Shown here: positions 7,905-18,527 of the stretch, piece by piece
Layout: every line of letters starts with the position of its first letter
How positions within the stretch are numbered: the stretch's first letter is position 1
Source: Leptospira gomenensis
GTDB lineage: Bacteria > Spirochaetota > Leptospiria > Leptospirales > Leptospiraceae
Assembly (NCBI RefSeq): GCF_004770155.1
Contig: NZ_RQFA01000014.1
Location: 1-64,000 of the forward strand
DNA length: 64,000 bases
Direction: 5' to 3'
Translations under genes and position numbers: made by a program
The notes under the pieces: generated by a model
The model's database searches: none
Told to the model about the DNA's origin: nothing
The model's input: the letters and a program-made list of their open reading frames with translations, nothing else

Positions 7905-10334
7905 ATGAGAACGATTTCTAAAACGGTAAACTGCTATCACTGTAACACTCCCATCAACGACGAAAGGGACGTCGTCTTAGGAGAAATATCCGGCAAACGA
8001 GAAAGTTTCTGCTGCGCCGGTTGCAAAACCTTGGCGACACTTCTCGTAAGTCACGGACTGACACAATTCTACGCCCTACGCGGATCGGAACGTTTGGAAC
8101 CGATCCAAGAAACGAAAGAAAGGGACGAAAACCTAGAAATCGAATCCGTATATGAAGAATACGTAAACAAGTTGGAAAACGGATATTACGAAACTTTGAT
8201 TACGATCGGAAAGATACACTGTTCCGCCTGCGTTTGGTTAAACGAAAAAGTCCTTTCCGCGCGGGAAGGAGTGCGCGAGGTAAGAATCAATTTCGCAACC
8301 GGAAGAATGAAATTGACCTACGACCGAAAACTGATCACGTTAGACGAAATCTTTTCTTTAATACGGAGTATAGGATACGAACCTTCCTTATACTCCCCTC
8401 TAAAAGCCGAAAAAAGTATCGGCGTATTTTCCAAGGATATTTTCTACAGGATGGCCGTTGCGGGATTCTCCTGGGGCAATATAATGCTTTTCAGCGTCGG
8501 CCTCTATACCGGATACTTTTCCGGAATAGAGGCCGAATTCAAAAAACTATTCCATTACGTTTCTTGGATATTCGCTACACCCGCCTACCTCTACGCAGGA
8601 TACCCGTTTTATAAGGGAGCCGTCGAATCGATCAAACGTAAGATGCTTACGATGGATACGCTTCTTTTTTCTGGAGTTTCGTTGGCGTATTTTTACAGCG
8701 TCTACGTAACGTTGACCGATCGAGGAGAAGTGTATTTCGATTCCGTTTGTACCATTTATTTTTTCATACTCATCGGAAAATTCTTGGAGTCGGCCATACG
8801 TCTGAAGGCGGGGAGAAAAGTGGGCGAACTTTTATCCACTCTTCCCCAAGAGTATTCCGTTTTATCCGTCGGCAAGGAAATCAGGATCGCACCTGGAAAA
8901 ATTCAAAGAGGAGATCGCCTCATCCTCAAAAACGGAAATCGTGTTCCCGTGGACGGAATCGTAAGAATTCCCCAAGCATACTTCGATGAATCTTTTTTAA
9001 CGGGCGAATCGGAACCGGTCGTCCGCAAACAGGGAGACCCAGTCCTATCCGGATCGATCTGTCTGAGTTCGAACGCCGAAATAGAAGCCACCACAACCGC
9101 GAAGGAAAGCACGTTATCCCGTATATCCGCATTGATCGAAACCTCCCTTCAGGCAAAACCTAAACTCCAAAGAACTACGGATCGTTTTTCCGCGCATTTC
9201 ATCAGGGTAGTAATCGCGATTGCGATTGCAACTTTTTGTATATTCGGATTTTATAAACAAGACTGGGAGGCGGCGACTCTTAATACGATCAGCGTTCTGA
9301 TCGTCGCCTGTCCCTGTGCCTTAGGACTCGCCGTACCCGCGGCCTATGTGGTCGGAAACCTGATGCACGGAACCAAGGGAATTTTAGTGAAAAACCCCGA
9401 CTCGATGGAAATCCTGAGCCGCGCCACCAGAATTTATTTCGATAAAACCGGGACCCTGACTTCCGGAAAATTGGCCGTTCGAAACGAATGGTTCTCGGAA
9501 CCGAAACGAAAAAACGAATTCTACTCCTTAGTTTATTCTTTGGAAAGCGCCTCCTCCCATCCTCTGGCGGAAAGTCTCAAACGGGAGATCACCCTCAAAG
9601 AAAGACCCGACCGCCTAACAACGATTTCATGGAAGGAAATCCGGGAGATTCCCGGCGCCGGAATGGAAGGAACCGTCGCTTCCGGAGAAAGTTACCGCGT
9701 AGGTAGCCTTGGTTTTGTTTCCTACGGAACCCGCTCCTCGGACGGGAAGGTGTATCTCGGTAAAAAAGGGGAATTACTAGCCTCCTTTAGCCTGGAAGAT
9801 ACGGTCCGCCCCGAAGCGAAAGCCGCATTACAGCGATTAAAGGAAAGAATTCCCTATATCGAAATCCTTTCCGGGGATTCCAAATCTAAAGTCCAATCCC
9901 TGGCTTCCACCTTGGACTTGGAACGTTACTCATACGAATTAAAACCCGAAGACAAACTCGCGGTAATCCAAAAATCGCAGAAGGAAGGCGAAACCGTCGT
10001 GATGGTCGGGGACGGAATCAACGACTCCGCATGTCTCGCCGCGGCGGATTTAGGGATTTCCATGGGAATCGCGTCCGATCTTTCCATAGACAAATCGGAT
10101 CTGGTTCTGATTTCCAATCGTCTCGATTCGCTCGCAGCGGCGGCGCAGATATCCAGAAAAACGAAACGTATTATAATTCAGAATATTCTAATTTCCTTAT
10201 CTTACAATTCCATAATGCTTCCATTGGCCGCTTTCGGATTTATGTTGCCCGTAATTTGCGCCGGTTTTATGACACTCAGTTCGCTGACCGTCGTTCTCAA
10301 TTCGATATCCCTTTCCTGGAGGACAAAAATTTGA
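7905..10334 (+). CDS. ccoI: Copper-translocating P-type ATPase CcoI/FixI
   Basis: CcoI is a P1B-type ATPase that exports copper for the cbb3 oxidase. The 809-residue product starts with a Cys-rich metal-binding region (CYHCNTPI, CCAGCK), then a heavy-metal-associated domain with CSAC near residue 106. Membrane helices include the CPC transport motif near 469, followed by the phosphorylation site DKTGT near 513 and the hinge GDGIND near 702. The extra N-terminal Cys cluster is usual for the FixI branch. The stop overlaps the TTG start of ccoS. Confidence 0.96.
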   Translation: MRTISKTVNCYHCNTPINDERDVVLGEISGKRESFCCAGCKTLATLLVSHGLTQFYALRGSERLEPIQETKERDENLEIESVYEEYVNKLENGYYETLITIGKIHCSACVWLNEKVLSAREGVREVRINFATGRMKLTYDRKLITLDEIFSLIRSIGYEPSLYSPLKAEKSIGVFSKDIFYRMAVAGFSWGNIMLFSVGLYTGYFSGIEAEFKKLFHYVSWIFATPAYLYAGYPFYKGAVESIKRKMLTMDTLLFSGVSLAYFYSVYVTLTDRGEVYFDSVCTIYFFILIGKFLESAIRLKAGRKVGELLSTLPQEYSVLSVGKEIRIAPGKIQRGDRLILKNGNRVPVDGIVRIPQAYFDESFLTGESEPVVRKQGDPVLSGSICLSSNAEIEATTTAKESTLSRISALIETSLQAKPKLQRTTDRFSAHFIRVVIAIAIATFCIFGFYKQDWEAATLNTISVLIVACPCALGLAVPAAYVVGNLMHGTKGILVKNPDSMEILSRATRIYFDKTGTLTSGKLAVRNEWFSEPKRKNEFYSLVYSLESASSHPLAESLKREITLKERPDRLTTISWKEIREIPGAGMEGTVASGESYRVGSLGFVSYGTRSSDGKVYLGKKGELLASFSLEDTVRPEAKAALQRLKERIPYIEILSGDSKSKVQSLASTLDLERYSYELKPEDKLAVIQKSQKEGETVVMVGDGINDSACLAAADLGISMGIASDLSIDKSDLVLISNRLDSLAAAAQISRKTKRIIIQNILISLSYNSIMLPLAAFGFMLPVICAGFMTLSSLTVVLNSISLSWRTKI

Positions 10335-10525
10335 ACGCTTTGTATCTTACCATCCCGATCGCGATGGCGATCGCGTTGGGTGCGTTGGCCGTTTTCTTTT
10401 GGTCGTTGAAATCGGGACAGTTCGAGGACATAGAAGGTCCGAAATACAGGATGTTATTCGACGACGAAGAGGAAACCTTTCTCAAAAATAAAAACGAGGA
10501 ACGGGAGAAAAAAGGTGCAAACTGA
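10331..10525 (+). CDS. ccoS: Cbb3-type oxidase assembly protein CcoS
   Basis: The 64-residue product starts at TTG 10331, overlapping the ccoI stop in a TTGA arrangement. It has one membrane segment (about 7-24) and the CcoS signature FFWSLKSGQFEDIEGP followed by YRMLFDD. CcoS is needed to load cofactors into cbb3. The next ATG in frame (10363) would cut into the membrane segment, so TTG is preferred. Confidence 0.9.
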   Translation: MNALYLTIPIAMAIALGALAVFFWSLKSGQFEDIEGPKYRMLFDDEEETFLKNKNEEREKKGAN

Positions 10526-11339
10526 ATTCCTACTCACCGCCTTATCCGTCGCATTCCTTCACGGTTTGACGAGTTCGTTGCACTGCCTCGGGATGTGCGG
10601 CCCCTTCGCAGGAACGCTCAACATCGCCGGAGGAAACGGGACATACGTCTCAAACCTTCTCTACAACACGGGAAGACTCGTCTCCTATTCGTTGTTAGGC
10701 GCGGTGATCGGTTTTTTAGGAACCGGTTTGAATCTCGCGGGAAAATTGGTCTCCTTACAACAATTCGCGGCCGTCGTTTCCGGAATTTTCGTAGTCCTAT
10801 TCGGTTTGGGATTGATACGCAAAGGATCTCCCGAAAGTTCGGGAGTATATCATAAAATACTTAATTTCTTTGCGGGTCCCCTTCTCGTCTCGATCCGAAG
10901 CGGAAAAAACGTCCCTTCCACGGCTTTGGCCTTCGGCATGGTCACGGGGCTTCTTCCTTGCGCGGTTTTATATCCCGCTTTCGGTCTTGCGTTGGCCGCC
11001 GCGGATCCAGCGATCAGCGCGCTCGTCATGGGCGTTTTTTTTCTCGGAACGTTTCCCGCACTATTTCTTTTCGGAATCGGTTTTCGACAACTTCTACTCA
11101 AACTTCCCCGTGGGATCGTCCGCTACGGAGGAATCGTCGTCGTCCTCGTAGGAATATCCATGATCTTCTTCCGTATGAACCATTCGCACGAGAACCATGA
11201 TCCTTCCTCGCACCGATCCGCCTCGGAATGGAATCGTTCCGATTCCGAAAACGCGCCGCACACGAACACAAACGTACCAAACGGGAACGGATCCCCGGAG
11301 GAACTGGAAAACTCGCACGACAACCACCGCCATCATTGA
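10515..11339 (+). CDS. Sulfite exporter TauE/SafE-type membrane protein, His-rich tail
   Basis: A GTG start at 10515 overlaps ccoS by 11 bases. The 274-residue product begins with the family signature AFLHGLTSSLHCLGMCGP, followed by about six membrane segments. Homologues commonly follow ccoS in cbb3 loci and are thought to handle copper during oxidase assembly. The last 55 residues are hydrophilic and rich in His and Asn (HSHENHD, HDNHRHH), fitting metal binding. The transported substrate cannot be told from sequence. Confidence 0.88.
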   Translation: MQTEFLLTALSVAFLHGLTSSLHCLGMCGPFAGTLNIAGGNGTYVSNLLYNTGRLVSYSLLGAVIGFLGTGLNLAGKLVSLQQFAAVVSGIFVVLFGLGLIRKGSPESSGVYHKILNFFAGPLLVSIRSGKNVPSTALAFGMVTGLLPCAVLYPAFGLALAAADPAISALVMGVFFLGTFPALFLFGIGFRQLLLKLPRGIVRYGGIVVVLVGISMIFFRMNHSHENHDPSSHRSASEWNRSDSENAPHTNTNVPNGNGSPEELENSHDNHRHH

Positions 11340-11398
11340 GAAAATTTCTTTACTAACGCTCAAGTTTTTCGGGGAGATTTCGATTGTAAAAATGAAGA

Positions 11399-13117
<1,719 letters not shown>

Positions 13118-13132
<15 letters not shown>

Positions 13133-14410
13133 AATTCCTACATAACGCGCCCTCGGACGGATCAAACGATCGGAAGCGTATTGTTCCATCGAATGCGCGA
13201 TCCAACCCGCGCATCGACCGATGGCGAATAACGCAAGCCCCGCTCCTTTCGGAAGTTTCAACGTCCTACATACCAAAGCCAATCCGGCGTCGATCGTCGG
13301 ATAATCTCCCAAAAGACGCACCGCCTCCTCTATCAGTACCTTTGCGGAAAGGAATTCACGGTTTTTCGGAAAAAGCGATTCCGTTAGTTCGGTAAGTTTT
13401 TTGGCGCGAGGATCACCGTCTTTGTAAAACGGATGACCGAATCCTGGAATCGTTTCCCCTCGTTTCAGCTTTTCGACCAACAAGGATTTCGGATCCTTCC
13501 GTTTCGGATCCAACTCCGCCAACAACTCGATTGTTTTTTCCGTGAGAAGGCCGTGTCGGTTTCCGGACAAGGCGCCTAACGCAGCGATCACCGCCTGATA
13601 CAAACTCGCGTCGCTGGAAGCCACACAACGAGCCGTAAATGCGGAAACGTTCAGCTCGTGATCCGCGGAAAGAATCAAGGCGGCCTCGATCAAACGGATC
13701 GCCTTTTTGTCCTCCTGGTTCGGTTGAACGTTTTTTTTGAGTTCGATAGGAACCGATCTTTTTCCTTTGACTGCCTCCTCCTTCCACGAGTACCAGAGTA
13801 TTTCGGATATGGAACGGTTTCCCTTAGGTTTGGATCCGGATGCGAACAAGGCAAGAAGTCGAACGATCCGGACTCCGGTTTTACGTAACGCGTCCTGAGT
13901 TCTCAAAAAGGAAATCGGGTCTAAGTATTCCGAAACACCCAAAAGGATTCTGCAAAGATCGATCAAAGGACGATCCTTTAGTTCCGCATAACAATACAAA
14001 GACGATCCGTCCCAAACGGGCCATTCCGAATCGAACGCGGAAACTCCTTCGTTCTCCCACAAAAGATCGCACACGGATTCGAAACGCGAGGTTTCGCTCA
14101 ACGTTTCCGCATTCTGGCCCCTATAATAAAGGGAGGAATTTTCGATCATCGAGATCGAAGATTCCAGAACCGGTTGACCGAACGTAAGAGCGGCCTTTGC
14201 GGTCCTTCCGGGATTCAACTTTTCCTCCCGTTGTATGAGAAGCCTCTCCACCTCTTCCCTACGATACCGTTTGGTCCGATCCTTGGAACCGCTGGATTCC
14301 GAACGGAGAATCCCGCGGCTAACATACGCGTAGACGGTTTCTACCTCGACGCCCAGTTCCTGGGCGGTCTCCAACGCGGATAAAAACGGTTTTTTCTGCT
14401 CGTTCTTCAT
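13118..14410 (-). CDS. Citrate synthase homologue with N-terminal helix-turn-helix
   Basis: The 430-residue product has an excisionase/MerR-like DNA-binding region at about residues 8-60 (SALETAQELGVEVETVYAYV, then RYRREEVERLL), followed by a citrate synthase fold. Catalytic-type residues are kept: His near 286 (SGNRHG), His near 326 (GHPFYKDGDPRA) and Asp near 374. However, the usual Gly-Gly-Ala after the first His is Gly-Leu-Leu, and the Arg after the second His is Pro. It may be an enzyme, a metabolite-sensing repressor, or both. It is transcribed away from the second citrate synthase gene, with only 73 bases between the starts. Confidence 0.9.
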
Positions 14411-14412
14411 AT

Positions 14413-14451
14413 ATTGACAATAAAATCAATATTGATTGATATGAGTCAATC
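14413..14451. promoter_or_regulatory. Overlapping divergent promoters with central palindrome
   Basis: On the plus strand, TTGACA (14414-14419) and TGATAT (14437-14442) are 17 bases apart. On the minus strand, TTGACT (14444-14449) faces it with a weaker -10. The outer parts form the inverted repeat ATTGAC/GTCAAT (14413-14418 and 14445-14450), and a perfect palindrome TCAATATTGA lies at 14426-14435. A protein bound here would block both promoters; the helix-turn-helix citrate synthase homologue is the obvious candidate. This is inference from the sequence. Confidence 0.6.
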
Positions 14452-14483
14452 AAGTAAACTTTATCCTGAACAAGGAAAAAAAT

Positions 14484-15617
14484 ATGGAAACGATAAATCG
14501 GCTTTTAGAGGAAAAGAAATACAGTCCCGGTTTGGAGGGAATCCCAGCGGTAAAAACGAGGATTTCGAAGGTGGACGGATCGGGCGGCAGACTGATCGTG
14601 GCGGGTTATCCCGTGGAGGAATTCGCGGACAAAACGGATTTCGAACAGACCTTTTATCTTTTGCTGGAGGATAAACTTCCCGAATCCGGAGAAACGAAAC
14701 GTATACGGGAAAATCTCGTAGCCGCGAGGAGATTTTCCGAAACACAAAGATCCATTTTGGAAAACGCCGTATCGCAGGGAGCTTCTCTCATCGAATGTCT
14801 GCGTATAGGAGCGGCTTCGCTTTCTTTGGGTAAACCGTTCGCTTCTTCTTTGGAGGAAAGTTATGCGGTCGTTGCCTCCTTACCGTTGATTCTCGCCTGG
14901 GTGTATCGTCTCCGACTCGGGAAAAAGCCGATTCTACCGGACCGGAATCTGAAACAGGCGGAGAACTTTTTATACATGCTCGGAATTTCCCCCGATCCTC
15001 AAAAAACGAAAGCCCTGAACACCTACTGGAACACGGTCGCGGATCACGGACTCAATGCGTCCACATTTACTGCAAGAGTGATCGTATCCACTCAATCCGA
15101 TCTTATCTCCGCCGCCACGGGAGCGATCGGAGCTCTCAAAGGTCCGTTACACGGAGGAGCTCCCGGTCCCGCGTTGGATACAGTCTTCGCCATCGGTAAA
15201 AAGGAAAACGCGGAAATCTATCTGCGAAACCTTCTGGAAGCGGGACAACGTTTGATGGGTTTCGGCCATAGGATTTATAAGGTGAGGGATCCGAGGGCGG
15301 ACGTATTGGCAAAGGCCGCGCGAAAACTCTACCAACGTCCCGAACTCCGCGAATTTTACGAACTCGCTATGTATGTCGAATCGGTAGCGCTTCGTCTTTT
15401 GAAGGAGTACAAACCGAATCGAGTCCTACAAACCAATGTGGAATTTTACACCGCACTTTTGTTACACGGACTCGAACTTCCTACGGAATTGTTTACGCCC
15501 GTTTTTGCCCTAGGAAGGGCGGCCGGATGGATGGCGCATTGTTTGGAGCAAAAAAAAGAAAGAATCCTAAGACCGGACGCGATTTATATCGGGAACGAAG
15601 AGAGACACTGGAATTAA
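14484..15617 (+). CDS. Citrate/2-methylcitrate synthase family protein
   Basis: The 377-residue product is a full-length short-type citrate synthase, condensing acetyl-CoA or propionyl-CoA with oxaloacetate. The first catalytic His is in GPLHGGAPGPALD near residue 222 and the second in GFGHRIYKVRDPRAD near 262. The usual catalytic Asp position (NVDF in common forms) is Glu here, in TNVEFYTALLL near 320, as I recall from some paralogous subclasses. The ATG follows AAGGA by eight bases. A housekeeping citrate synthase may exist elsewhere, so the substrate is left open. Confidence 0.9.
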   Translation: METINRLLEEKKYSPGLEGIPAVKTRISKVDGSGGRLIVAGYPVEEFADKTDFEQTFYLLLEDKLPESGETKRIRENLVAARRFSETQRSILENAVSQGASLIECLRIGAASLSLGKPFASSLEESYAVVASLPLILAWVYRLRLGKKPILPDRNLKQAENFLYMLGISPDPQKTKALNTYWNTVADHGLNASTFTARVIVSTQSDLISAATGAIGALKGPLHGGAPGPALDTVFAIGKKENAEIYLRNLLEAGQRLMGFGHRIYKVRDPRADVLAKAARKLYQRPELREFYELAMYVESVALRLLKEYKPNRVLQTNVEFYTALLLHGLELPTELFTPVFALGRAAGWMAHCLEQKKERILRPDAIYIGNEERHWN

Positions 15618-15632
15618 AAATAGGGAGTCGCG

Positions 15633-15666
15633 CTTTCGAAGGATTTTTCGTCCAATCCTTCGAAAG
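15633..15666 (+). terminator. Strong hairpin between citrate synthase and AraC-type gene
   Basis: CTTTCGAAGGATT (15633-15645) pairs perfectly with 15654-15666 across an eight-base loop and is followed by ATTTT. It lies 16 bases after the citrate synthase stop and only five bases before the next ATG. It can act as a terminator, or as a leader structure hiding the next gene's ribosome binding site. Confidence 0.65.
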
Positions 15667-15671
15667 ATTTT

Positions 15672-16787
15672 ATGCCTTCGACTCCTTATTACCTTTTTCC
15701 GATCACTTTGGCGCATACGATATTCTGTCTCGCGTTTTTGCTCACCAAACGCAAAAAAGGCGCCCACGATCTGATCGGTTCGATATGGATCCTTTTGGTT
15801 TTTTTATCCTGCGTTAGACGCGCATTGCATCTGAACGATTCTCACGAAGACTGGAATTGGTTTTTAAAAATCATTTCCTATCCGCTCGCCTACGGCCCCT
15901 GTCTGTATCTTTACACCGCTACTTTGGTCAAGGAGGGCTTCGTCTTCCGGGCAAAACATACGCTTCACTTTTTTCCGTTCGTATTTTTTTCGTTCGTTTC
16001 CTATGTTCCGGGGATCGAAACGGAAACCTATCGGATCGATCTGAAGAACTCCGCCTCCTGGTATTCCTCTTTGATAAACGGAGTGGCGGTTCCTCTTTCG
16101 ATCGTTTCCTATAGTTGGATTTCGTTTCGTCTGATACGAAAACACGCCAATCGGGTCAGGGATTTTTTTTCGTATGAAGATCTCGAAATCACCTTACGCT
16201 GGTTAATCGGAGTTTGTATCCTTTTTCTGACGATCCTGTTCGTTCAAACTTCCTTTTTGGTTTTGAAGTTTCTGTCCGAACCGCCCTATACTTCTCCTCG
16301 ATTGACCAACGGCTTTATGGTCGGATTTTTGTTTCTGCTTTCGTTTTTTATTTTACGTCAAAAAACCGTATTTTCCGAAAATACGATCCGAACCCGTACC
16401 GAAAACAACGGAGACTCGGAAAAATATTCAAAATCCCGTTTGGAATCGGAGCGAATGACTCGGATCGCGGACGAATTGATCCGCTACATGGAACACCATA
16501 AACCGTATCTTCGAGACGACTTGGGAATTCAGGAAATAGCGCAAGCGCTTCAAATAAGCACGAACCATCTGAGCCAGGCGCTCAATCTGCATCTTGGAAA
16601 GAATTTTTTTACTCTTACGAACGAATACAGGATCGAAGAAGTAAAACAAAGACTCAAGGACTCCGAATTCAAGGACTATCCCGTTCTTAGAATCGGTCTG
16701 GAATGCGGATTCAATTCCAAATCCTCTTTTTATTCCGTGTTTCGCAAAATGACGGGACAAAGACCGGGAGAATACAAACGAGAATAA
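15672..16787 (+). CDS. AraC-family regulator with membrane N-terminus
   Basis: The 371-residue product has about six to seven hydrophobic segments in residues 1-235, then a cytoplasmic AraC/XylS DNA-binding domain (about 265-371). The two helix-turn-helix units are visible (IQEIAQALQISTNHLSQALN and VLRIGLECGFNSKSSFYSVF), ending TGQRPGEYKRE, the family's C-terminal signature. Such membrane-embedded AraC regulators are common in Leptospira and may sense envelope or small-molecule signals. The signal and targets are unknown. No clear ribosome binding site is exposed, because the hairpin at 15633-15666 abuts the start. Confidence 0.88.
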   Translation: MPSTPYYLFPITLAHTIFCLAFLLTKRKKGAHDLIGSIWILLVFLSCVRRALHLNDSHEDWNWFLKIISYPLAYGPCLYLYTATLVKEGFVFRAKHTLHFFPFVFFSFVSYVPGIETETYRIDLKNSASWYSSLINGVAVPLSIVSYSWISFRLIRKHANRVRDFFSYEDLEITLRWLIGVCILFLTILFVQTSFLVLKFLSEPPYTSPRLTNGFMVGFLFLLSFFILRQKTVFSENTIRTRTENNGDSEKYSKSRLESERMTRIADELIRYMEHHKPYLRDDLGIQEIAQALQISTNHLSQALNLHLGKNFFTLTNEYRIEEVKQRLKDSEFKDYPVLRIGLECGFNSKSSFYSVFRKMTGQRPGEYKRE

Positions 16788-16940
16788 AATTGTCCCTCCG
16801 TTTCGGTTCAAACCAATGGGATTGGACCCGAAATAAATAAACGCGGAAAAATAAACACTTGAAACGGACGTATATTTCTGATATCGATACCTCTTATCGA
16901 TTTTTAGTCGATTTCCTGATACAATATCCTCGGAGAAGTT

Positions 16941-17918
16941 ATGAAACTGATTCTTCCAAAAAAAAACCACGGAGCCCGAAAACAGGGAGCTTCCCCCGCA
17001 TCTAACTTTTTTTTTCGCACGCTGGGAGTTGCGACTCTCGCCCTCGTCCTGTTGGCAACGTCTTTCGCTCAATCCGCTTGTAAACCGAAGGAAAGCGACG
17101 ACTCAGTTGCCATTGCAATCGCGGCGGCGGCCGTCGCGGCAAACACTCCGGCTTCCTGCGTTTCCACAACGACCACGAACGTCAATCCGGCAACTTGTTC
17201 GATCCCTGGAGCAGTAAACAACGGAGCGGACGATCTAGGATTGGGCGGTCCTACTTGTAATACGCAGATCGACGCAGCGGCTCCTTGTTGGATGAAGGAG
17301 AATTTTCACTGCGTTACGATCACCGTTTCCGGAAACAACTACGTCATCACAACCAACGACCTTCCCCCTTATAAAAGTTATTATTACAGCGTAGCGTCCG
17401 GATTCCACGAAACGATGGGAACGGGTAGATTCGGAAATCCGAACTCTATCTCGGCTCAGAATATCACGTTCACCATCCCGATGACCCCCACCTGCACTTC
17501 CAACGTAAGTTCCACTTCGGGCGCGGGTTTGGACGCGTTAGGCGTCACAGTACACGGAGTCGTCCTTTTCAACAACCAAGCGGCTCCCGGAGACAGTCTC
17601 GCGACCGAATACCAGACTATGGATCAATCCGAAGGCCATCCCCAAAACACGGGCAAGTATCATCACCATACGGAGCCGTATAAAATCACGCAGGACGGAT
17701 CGGAGCTGGTGGGAATCATGCTCGATGGTTTCCCGATTTACGGAAAAAAAACCCAGGAAGGAACCTATCCCACTTTGGATAACGTGACTCATACGAGAAC
17801 CTGCACGACGACCCACTTTCCCAACGGAACCTACTGTTATCACGTAGGAAACGGAACCGGAGTAAACGGTTATCTGATCGGAAGTTATTTCCGCGGCGTA
17901 AAGGGAAACGTCAACTAA
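16941..17918 (+). CDS. YHYH-domain lipoprotein
   Basis: The 325-residue product has a basic N-terminus, a hydrophobic segment (about 27-47) and a lipobox-like AQSAC, so it is probably lipid-anchored. The mature part holds a YHYH-type domain: GKYHHHTEPYKI near residue 235, then LDGFPIYGKK, and a C-terminal YCYHVGNGTG. The domain's function is not established; the clustered His residues suggest metal binding. The ATG follows GGAGAAG. The SCO1 gene two genes downstream suggests a link with copper. Confidence 0.82.
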   Translation: MKLILPKKNHGARKQGASPASNFFFRTLGVATLALVLLATSFAQSACKPKESDDSVAIAIAAAAVAANTPASCVSTTTTNVNPATCSIPGAVNNGADDLGLGGPTCNTQIDAAAPCWMKENFHCVTITVSGNNYVITTNDLPPYKSYYYSVASGFHETMGTGRFGNPNSISAQNITFTIPMTPTCTSNVSSTSGAGLDALGVTVHGVVLFNNQAAPGDSLATEYQTMDQSEGHPQNTGKYHHHTEPYKITQDGSELVGIMLDGFPIYGKKTQEGTYPTLDNVTHTRTCTTTHFPNGTYCYHVGNGTGVNGYLIGSYFRGVKGNVN

Positions 17919-17933
17919 CACGTGTAAACGAAA

Positions 17934-17955
17934 GGAGGCGGAGCGCTTCGCCTCC
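17934..17955 (+). other. Short hairpin between YHYH and MORN-type genes
   Basis: GGAGGCG and CGCCTCC pair across an eight-base loop. It lies 15 bases after the YHYH stop and 11 bases before the next ATG. It may tune expression inside the operon; no T-run follows. Confidence 0.45.
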
Positions 17956-17966
17956 AAAACGGAAAC

Positions 17967-18527
17967 ATGAAAACGAAATCGATCGTATTGTTTTTTCTAT
18001 TTATATCCAACGGATGCCAAAACGGAACCGTCGTACCGCATACGGATCCGGGGTTGACCCGTTCGGGGGAATTTTTATTCCATCATGGAAAAAAGTTCGA
18101 CGGAGTGTTGGAAACGAAACTCGATGCGATCCAAGTCGTACGCAAAACTTCGTACCGGGAAGGTCTTCCGGACGGAATCGAAAAGGAAATGTATCAAAAC
18201 AGAATCCTTTCCTCGGAACGGAATTTTACGAGGGGCAAAAAAACGGGAATCCACCGAGGTTGGTACCCCGACGGAAAACGTAGGTTTCAATATTCCTATC
18301 AAAACGGGGAATTACACGGAGACGTTTGGGAATGGCATTCCTCCGGGAGCCTAATCACCTACGCGAAATACTGGAACGGCCAACTACTCGGAAAAAAAGT
18401 ATGGAGACCGGACGGGCAAATATATGCAAATTTCGTAATGCAATCCGGTCGTCCGATGGGACTCCCCGGATCCAAACTTTGCTGGCAGGTAAGATCGGAT
18501 GAAAACGAAAAAACGAAATCCTTTTGA
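17967..18527 (+). CDS. MORN-variant repeat lipoprotein
   Basis: The 186-residue product has a lipoprotein-type signal peptide (cysteine near residue 17, FISNGC) and repeats of the YwqK/MORN-variant type. Examples are YREGLPDGIEKEMYQN, KKTGIHRGWYPDGKRRFQY, NGELHGDVWEWHSSGSL and NGQLLGKKVWRPDG. These repeats form beta-hairpins, often in surface or antitoxin-like proteins; no toxin gene is adjacent. It overlaps the SCO1 gene by 29 bases, so the two are coupled. The specific role is unknown. Confidence 0.78.
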   Translation: MKTKSIVLFFLFISNGCQNGTVVPHTDPGLTRSGEFLFHHGKKFDGVLETKLDAIQVVRKTSYREGLPDGIEKEMYQNRILSSERNFTRGKKTGIHRGWYPDGKRRFQYSYQNGELHGDVWEWHSSGSLITYAKYWNGQLLGKKVWRPDGQIYANFVMQSGRPMGLPGSKLCWQVRSDENEKTKSF

